Shown piece by piece: positions 58,449 to 64,000 of a stretch of DNA of 64,000 nt. A program made the position numbers and the translations under genes. The notes under the pieces are model-generated. The model saw only the letters and a list, made by a program, of their open reading frames with translations. It did not search any database and had not been told where the DNA came from. How positions within the stretch are numbered: position 1 is the first letter of the stretch; each line of letters begins with the position of its first letter. Origin of the DNA: Pelodictyon phaeoclathratiforme BU-1 (GTDB lineage Bacteria; Bacteroidota; Chlorobiia; Chlorobiales; Chlorobiaceae); contig NC_011060.1 in NCBI RefSeq assembly GCF_000020645.1, positions 1,254,501 through 1,318,500 of the forward strand, written 5' to 3'.

Positions 58449-61331
58449 ATGTTTGATTTAATGCGCAACCTGTTACCCAAAATCGCAATGGGCGTTGGAG
58501 GCTCAACGTGGGACAGTATTGCTTCTCGCCTGTTTGGTTATGACATATTTGTCTCGTTTGCATTGGGGCGACCACCAAGGGGGACAAGAAATTATGCTTC
58601 GGATCTTACACGTCGCTTGAAGGATCATGATTTTCGGGTGTTTTTCAGCGAGGAAGAAGCTGCTCCAGGAGAAGCCTTGGATGCAGCTCTTCAAAAAGCA
58701 TTGTTTCGTTCAAGGGCACTGGTTGTCGTGGCAAACAAGGAGACGCTGAATGACCCGAGGTGGGTACAGGTGGAGGTTGAGAAATTCAGGGAACGACATC
58801 CAAAACGTCCTGTCATCACCATTAACGTCGAAGGGGCAATCCATGACCCTTCGATCAAGGACAGGACGAACAAATGGCTTGGCCACCTCGGCAAGATATG
58901 GCTGGATGAAACAGAGGGTGCCGTCAGGGAAGGAAAAGCCAGTGACGATCTTGTTGAACGGCTGGCGATAACGCCGAGGCATGCCAGGGTCAATACGCTT
59001 TGGAAAACGCTTGTATTCGGGGTAGTCTTTTTGCTTTTAACTTTGACGATCCTGTCGTTTAAAAGTGCAAACCGCGCAAGGTCAGAGCTGAAAAAAGAAG
59101 TATCTCTGAGGCTCGTGAGCGATGCTGACAAAATGATTACTGGCCAACAGGAAGGGGACAATCTGAAGGTGTTACAGAACTTGATAGCGGCCTACCGGAT
59201 TATGCCTGGGACGGTAACGGAGGGTGGTTTGATGAGCGCCTTGCTGCATTATCGCGATCTGAAGAAAATCGTGACGGATAAGGAGCCCATCATCGCAATG
59301 ACCTACAGCCCGGACGGGAGTCAGATTGTTGTTGGCCGTGAGGATTGTGCCGTAGAGTTCTGGGATGCTAAAACAGGCAATTTTATCAGGAGAACCGTTT
59401 TTGAAAACAACGAGGACGCGCTGATTAACAAAATGTTCATCAACGTCGCTAAGGGGCGTGCCGTTGCCACAGTTCCTGTTGGTGGTGGTGAGTTGACCGT
59501 TCGCGTCTATGATATTAATACGGGTGTTTTGACGGTAAAATGTATCACATTAAAAAAAGATGAGCTGACCGATGTCAAGATGAGCCCGGACGGCATGGTT
59601 GTCATCACCGTCACCAATGAAAGGCAGGCTAACAAGCTATACCCAGAAAAGGTGATGCGTTTATGGGATGCCAGCACTGGCCAGATGATCGGTTTGCCTA
59701 TTATCAATCATGGGTGTGAACGGGTCGAATTCAGTCCGGATGGGCGATTTGTGGCGAGCGGCAACAGTTATTATAAAAGAATTCTCTTAAGTGAAATTTA
59801 CCAGAAAACTGTTCGTCTCATCGACTTGAAGACTGGCAATATGGTGTGGGAGTCGATCAGGGGCTCCTCCGATGTTGGATATGTCAGCGCCATGGCCTTC
59901 AGCAGGGATGGTAGTCGGTTTGTCGTTGGCGATTCAAAGGGTTTTTTGCAGGTTTTGGATGCCAGTACGGGTGGCCAGATAAATAAAATCAAGGGGCATG
60001 AGGCGTATATCAACAGTCTGGCGTTTAGTCTCGATGGCAGATACATTGCTTCAACCAGCCAAGATCGAACGGTCAAGATATGGAATGCCGTTATGGGAGT
60101 GGAATGCAGTGCGTTAATGAAAAACAGCACCTTTTCAGGATCATCAATAGTGACGTATTCGCCAGACGGACGTGAGTTAACATATGCTTCGTTTGGGGGG
60201 ACGGTGGAGATATGGAGAACTTCTGGATGGGAATCTTCTCAGAATAACATTGGGAAGGTTATCTGGCCCGAGACAAGCATCACATGCACCAGCAAGGACG
60301 GACGTTTGGTCGCGTTGGGGTATGGTGATGGATCGATTTTGGTCTTTGATGCAGCGAGCGGGAAACTCGCTGGACCGTTAATAAAAGGATATATCGGATT
60401 GCCATCAATCGATCGTTTTGGAGGAATAGAAGCCATGTGCTTTGACCCCGATGGCAATTCGATCATCGCTTGCCATTTCCACGGCGAAATGCAACGATGG
60501 GATGTAAAGACGGGGAAAAATATTGGCAGCACCATGATCGCAGGGGAAAATTTTTTATTTCATCCCGTTGCCGTAGCAGTCAGCAATGATGGCAAAAAAA
60601 TCATAACAGGTGCGGAATACGGTCAATTGCAAATGTGGGATGCTCAATCGCAACAACCGATTGGCGGTGAAATGAAGGGCAGCATTGCTATGATGCTGAA
60701 AACCATTAAATACAGTGTGGACGGTCAGCGTATCATTTTGGGGGGGGACTTTGGAGAACTGGAATTGCTGGACGCGGATTCCGGGAAGCATCTTGCTGGT
60801 GAACGGAATTTCAAAAAGTCACTATATTCCGGATTTTTGGCATGTCTTGCAGAAAGCGTAGATGGAAAATATCTGGTTACCGGTACTGAAAATGGGTCTC
60901 TTTCTCTCTGGGATTCGAGAACTTTAAATTTGGTTAAAAAAGTATATAACGCCCATTTGGGGAAGATTACCAGTATAGGGTTCAGTCCTGACGGCAAATA
61001 TATCATATCCGCTGGCGAAGACCGGACGGAACGTTTTTGGGAAGCAGGCTCAATGAAAATGATCGGAGAGCCCTTGCGTCTGCATGAATACAAGGTGGAG
61101 CGTGTGACCTTTTGCGATGAAGGTCGGCGAATTTTCTCGGTTGATGCAAATAAAATCGTTAAAAGCTGGCCAGCCCCTGTTGGATGGGTAGACGAGCTTT
61201 CTTCAAGAATAAACAGGAATATGACTGATAAAGAGTGGAAGGAGAGGGTTTCTTCTGAGTTAGACTATTTCAAACAAAGTCGTCAGCTTCCGATTGCCAA
61301 AGAGAAAAGGGCATTTGTATATGACTATTAA
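58449..61331 (+). CDS. TIR-transmembrane-WD40 protein
   Basis: A 960-residue protein. The N-terminal TIR domain (about 30-170; YDIFVSFALG, FRVFFSEEEAAPGE) has the W105-x3-E109 motif, E109 being the likely NADase glutamate. One transmembrane helix follows at about 187-206, then a basic helical linker (RARSELKKEVSLRLVSDAD) and a WD40 beta-propeller region (about 275-930) with repeats of the type YSPDGxxIVxGxxDGxVxxWDAxTG. The topology suggests a membrane-anchored effector with a sensor propeller; which side of the membrane each lies on is not settled by the sequence. It follows the MGS-like gene by about 410 bp. Confidence 0.9.
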   Translation: MFDLMRNLLPKIAMGVGGSTWDSIASRLFGYDIFVSFALGRPPRGTRNYASDLTRRLKDHDFRVFFSEEEAAPGEALDAALQKALFRSRALVVVANKETLNDPRWVQVEVEKFRERHPKRPVITINVEGAIHDPSIKDRTNKWLGHLGKIWLDETEGAVREGKASDDLVERLAITPRHARVNTLWKTLVFGVVFLLLTLTILSFKSANRARSELKKEVSLRLVSDADKMITGQQEGDNLKVLQNLIAAYRIMPGTVTEGGLMSALLHYRDLKKIVTDKEPIIAMTYSPDGSQIVVGREDCAVEFWDAKTGNFIRRTVFENNEDALINKMFINVAKGRAVATVPVGGGELTVRVYDINTGVLTVKCITLKKDELTDVKMSPDGMVVITVTNERQANKLYPEKVMRLWDASTGQMIGLPIINHGCERVEFSPDGRFVASGNSYYKRILLSEIYQKTVRLIDLKTGNMVWESIRGSSDVGYVSAMAFSRDGSRFVVGDSKGFLQVLDASTGGQINKIKGHEAYINSLAFSLDGRYIASTSQDRTVKIWNAVMGVECSALMKNSTFSGSSIVTYSPDGRELTYASFGGTVEIWRTSGWESSQNNIGKVIWPETSITCTSKDGRLVALGYGDGSILVFDAASGKLAGPLIKGYIGLPSIDRFGGIEAMCFDPDGNSIIACHFHGEMQRWDVKTGKNIGSTMIAGENFLFHPVAVAVSNDGKKIITGAEYGQLQMWDAQSQQPIGGEMKGSIAMMLKTIKYSVDGQRIILGGDFGELELLDADSGKHLAGERNFKKSLYSGFLACLAESVDGKYLVTGTENGSLSLWDSRTLNLVKKVYNAHLGKITSIGFSPDGKYIISAGEDRTERFWEAGSMKMIGEPLRLHEYKVERVTFCDEGRRIFSVDANKIVKSWPAPVGWVDELSSRINRNMTDKEWKERVSSELDYFKQSRQLPIAKEKRAFVYDY

Positions 61332-61456
61332 AGGCCTTGGTGCCTATTCGAAAAAATCCGGAAACCCAAAAAGGCTATTGCGAGCAGGTACTTCGTGCTA
61401 ACGAGTATATTCGATAAGCGGATGAAATCGAGAATGGAGTCAAAGGCAAGTGAACT

Positions 61457-61924
61457 ATGAAAATTAACCACACGCATGTGGATATATAGACCGACAAATA
61501 TCATAACGGAATTGCTGAAGCGGAGTGGCAGAAAGCAAGAAAGCGTGAGATGGTCGTATCGGTGGTATTCATCTGGCATTCTGAAGTGATCAAGACGCTT
61601 GAGGGGCCGGTTCGATGCGGGGTTGGCGATGCGATTGTTATTAGTATTAGTGTTTGCGGCGAACGGTGGCCAGTTCAACGGGAGTTGTTTGAAAAACTCT
61701 ATTAGCCGATTCATCCAATACAAATGGGTGAAGATAGCTGGTATCGCAGCCTTTCGCAGGCAGCAGATGTTACCCCTCTGACTTGTTCATATCGACTGGA
61801 GCTACCCGGTCACCAGGGAATGCTTTCTGGAAAAGCGGGCGACTGGTTTGTCAGAAATCAGTATGGCAGCATGGGAATTGTGGCTGGGGATATTTTTTCC
61901 GAAACCTATGATCTCGTCAAATAA
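61457..61924 (+). pseudogene. PGDYG-like repeat protein interrupted by two amber codons
   Basis: From ATG 61457 a 156-codon frame reads to TAA near 61922, broken only by TAG at 61487 and 61703. It contains two similar units: GVGDAIVI...GERWPVQRELFEKLY and GKAGDWFVRNQYGSMGIVAG followed by DIFSETYDLV, which match the PGDYG/PGDWLV-type module. The second TAG stands where related proteins have Glu (GAG to TAG). The stretch 61332-61456 holds no gene. Confidence 0.65.
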
Positions 61925-62041
61925 AACATTCCAGAAAAGTGTACCGTTAGGTAAAAATAGAGCGGAAAGTTAAGTGGCTTGACCGCTATGGCGTCGTCGC
62001 TGTTGGAGTATTGCTTACATTTGTTATCCATGGGGGAATTA

Positions 62042-62160
62042 GGGACGTTCATGAAGTCATTATTTTGCCCTGATCACAATGCAGGGTTAACTTTCTGCGA
62101 TACTCACCAATCAGTAGAGGCATGCCGAGAGATCCAAGACTCGATTCGCCAGACAAGTTG
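62042..62160 (+). repeat. Dispersed degenerate repeat, copy E
   Basis: GGGACGTTCATGAA, then CATGCCGAGAGATCCAAGAC and TCGATTCGCCAG. It is followed by about 290 bp nearly identical to the DNA behind copy A (47690-47990), including the small ORF and the start of rhuM. Confidence 0.65.
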
Positions 62161-62303
62161 CATTAATGCAGGAAATAGGTGAGGCAGTCCAATAGAATCA
62201 CAGTAATTTATTGTTTTTAACGTGTTTTACTGCAATCGTATATTTCCTTTTTGCAAAACGAGTTGTTCTACCCAAAGGCTCCCATAACCCTTGCGGCTTT
62301 CGA

Positions 62304-62432
62304 ATGGATAAAAAAACTCTCTCCAGGCGGAATGTCGAGGAAAAGAAACGCTTCCCTGGCGACGGGATGCCGCAGGCCCTCAAGGCCGAACTGATGGCTT
62401 GCCTCTCGATAGACAAGAGGGTGAAGGCATGA
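62304..62432 (+). CDS. Small ORF before the second rhuM copy
   Basis: A 42-residue frame (MDKKTLSRRNVEEKKRF...) diverged from the one at 47846 but with the same 4-bp overlap into rhuM. Retention of the frame in both copies is mild support for translation; it may equally be shared ancestry. Confidence 0.3.
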   Translation: MDKKTLSRRNVEEKKRFPGDGMPQALKAELMACLSIDKRVKA

Positions 62433-62951
62433 GCGGGAGAAAAAAACAGGTAAGGAACTCTCTATCGTCCGCTCTTCGGCGGCTGAATATCTGACCTTTG
62501 TCGCCGGTTGTCGGCAAGTCGGAACCAGCGTTGAAATGCGCTATGAGTATGAAAATATCTGGCTGACGCAGAAAATGATGGCAATACCGTATGATGTCTC
62601 CGTTCCTGCCATAAACCAGCATCTGAAGCGTATTGTCGATGATAATGAGCTTGAAGAAACCTCAGTTATTAAGGATTACTTAACAACTGCCAGCGACGGC
62701 AAAAACTATCAGGTCAAGCACTACAATCTTCATGCGATGATTGCTGTCGGCTTCAATATTGAAAACGAACGTGCTGTACAGTTTCGTAAATGGGCCAATC
62801 AGATGAAATTTTTCAGGATGCCGGAAAGGTGACAGCAGAAATTGCCAAAGCACACGCCGAAAGCGAGTTTGAAAAGTACCGGATCGTGCAGGACAGGCTG
62901 TTTGAAAGCGACTTTGACGTTTATCTTCTCGTAACAGAAGCAGTTATTTGA
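62429..62951 (+). pseudogene. Second rhuM copy, frameshifted and internally deleted
   Basis: ATG 62429 starts as in the intact rhuM, but the A-run after AGCGGG is one base too short for the frame to continue. The main part (ENIWLTQKMMAIPYDVSVPA; KHYNLHAMIAVGFNIENERA) is readable from 62536, then joins directly to the C-terminal piece KVTAEIAKAHAESEFEKYRI by loss of about 120 codons. The final stop is TGA 62949-62951. Confidence 0.88.
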
Positions 62952-63194
62952 TGTGAACCCATCATGGAGAGCTGGCCATTCCAGGAGTTGCGAGATTGGA
63001 TTGTAGCGGGAGTGTTGCATCTTGTGATGGGTCAGGGAATCGATTGAAATTACATCGTCGTGATTTTCGAAGCCCTGCAGGAAGGCTCTCGAAGCAGGGG
63101 GATGAAGGGCATGGAAAACAACCTGGTTCCCATGCCTAACCAGCACACCGTCGAATTACGGTTATTCAGTGAAAGTACATCGCCAGTAACTCTT

Positions 63195-64000
63195 TTACGA
63201 TGGGTCAGTTTTTCCGAAAACAGCTTCCAGAGTCGGGGCTGTGAGAACGGCTTCACTCCATGTTTCCAGCTCATCCTCTTTTGCGCTCCCTAATCGGACT
63301 GATACCCACTCAGGCAAAGGGCCAAAGCGACGCTCAAGCTGCCTTTTCAATAACCTTGATTCGCCCTCGACGCGGCCTTCAACACGGCCCTCAACACGGC
63401 CTTTGGCTATTCCCTTGGCAATGCCAATACGTTCTACGCTTGTAATGTATTGCACTTTTTCTCTCTCCTCAATTGTTTCAAGTTCTTGCCAGACCTTGCT
63501 ATTCAACCATTCCGGCAGTTGCATTAACCAGTCGATGACATTGAATAAGTTGATTACCCGTTGTTTATCCCAATGCCGGTCATACAATATCCGCAGTAAA
63601 CGGAGTTTTGCGTTGTACCGTTCCTGATCCTCTGTTCTGGTCTTTTTGGTCAGGATGTGTGCCGCCGTAATCCATCCAAAAGCGTTATCCGATGCCAGCA
63701 GCTCGTCGAGTTTGTCTTCATAATCTGTCAGTTTGGCAACCGGGAACTCCAGCGTATGGCGACATCCCAGCACAGAAAAACCATAAGAGGTTGGTTTCCA
63801 AAGCTTGTGTTCATCGGCCAGCACCGCCAAACTTGCTACAGGTCTTTTGTATCGGTCGAAAATCCGGTAATTGTACACAAACATCCGTTCGGCAAATTCG
63901 ACCTGCTTTTTGCCCTGCACTTCAACGTGGATGTATATCCAGCTTTCATTGCCACAACGTTCGGTCACCCTGACAAGTCGGTCAACAAAGCGTCTCCCCA
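63195..64000 (-). CDS. Rpn-type nuclease, copy 2, partial (5' end beyond the window)
   Basis: Paralogue of the protein at 53625, entering from beyond 64000. The readable part begins RFVDRLVRVTERCGNESWIY and runs to the same C-terminal WSEAVLTAPTLEAVFG. It has three RVEG units where copy 1 has six. The 3' flank (CAGTGAAAGTACAT...CGATGGGTCAG) is shared with copy 1. The DNA from 62952 to 63194 shows no gene. Confidence 0.85.
   Translation of the reverse strand, partial: GRRFVDRLVRVTERCGNESWIYIHVEVQGKKQVEFAERMFVYNYRIFDRYKRPVASLAVLADEHKLWKPTSYGFSVLGCRHTLEFPVAKLTDYEDKLDELLASDNAFGWITAAHILTKKTRTEDQERYNAKLRLLRILYDRHWDKQRVINLFNVIDWLMQLPEWLNSKVWQELETIEEREKVQYITSVERIGIAKGIAKGRVEGRVEGRVEGESRLLKRQLERRFGPLPEWVSVRLGSAKEDELETWSEAVLTAPTLEAVFGKTDPS

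Overview
The window reads as chromosomal DNA of a green sulfur bacterium (Chlorobiaceae, Chlorobium/Pelodictyon type). This rests on recognising the protein style and gene neighbourhoods (DUF3109-rpoN, hslV-hslU, purB with DoxX, an inner-membrane Gfo/Idh-cca pair). It is a judgement from reading, not from a database search.

Bases 1-18000 are an ordinary core region of about 50% GC. It holds a large hybrid sensor kinase, a small membrane protein, folD-radA, DUF3109-rpoN-hslV-hslU-aroQ on the plus strand, then purB-doxX, a Gfo/Idh oxidoreductase with the CCA-adding enzyme, an MFS exporter and a BtuF-like lipoprotein on the minus strand.

Bases 18000-30350 are a defence region: a complete type I restriction operon (hsdR-hsdM-hsdS), two paralogous pentapeptide-repeat/TIR proteins with different repeat numbers, a relic of an hsdS 3' end between them, a SocA/Panacea-type antitoxin with a small partner, a PIN-toxin relic with its orphan antitoxin, and a truncated DUF1016 protein. 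Bases 30350-34210 return to housekeeping genes (NUDIX, TPR lipoprotein-like, SRPBCC, Na/Pi symporter). Bases 34359-39739 form a compact, GC-rich four-gene operon: helical protein, Hsp70-like ATPase, AAA+ ATPase, and an FGE/C-type-lectin-fold protein.

Bases 39835-43390 are the most striking stretch. The broken 3' end of a tyrosine recombinase is followed by a mobile gene-cassette array with three well-formed attC sites of 130-131 bp. The first bases of each cassette are complementary to the R'' box at its far end, as expected of integron cassettes. DNA there is very AT-rich, and each of the three cassette genes carries exactly one apparent inactivating lesion. A 1366-aa DUF4062/STAND NTPase/TPR protein follows.

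Bases 47600-64000 are a graveyard of duplicated and broken accessory genes: two RhuM copies with a shared upstream block, an ISL3-family element with perfect 8-bp target duplications whose transposase is split by a group II intron, a BRO-N/Fic protein and a 75-bp copy of part of it, two Rpn-type nucleases with different numbers of a 12-bp repeat, a broken DUF433/DUF5615 toxin-antitoxin pair, a broken DUF1016 gene, a frameshifted protein with two tandem methylglyoxal-synthase-like domains, a TIR-TM-WD40 protein with a PGDYG-like pseudogene behind it, and at least five copies of a degenerate ~100-bp repeat. Many lesions are single in-frame stops or homopolymer indels, so part of the decay could be sequencing error; raw reads would settle that.
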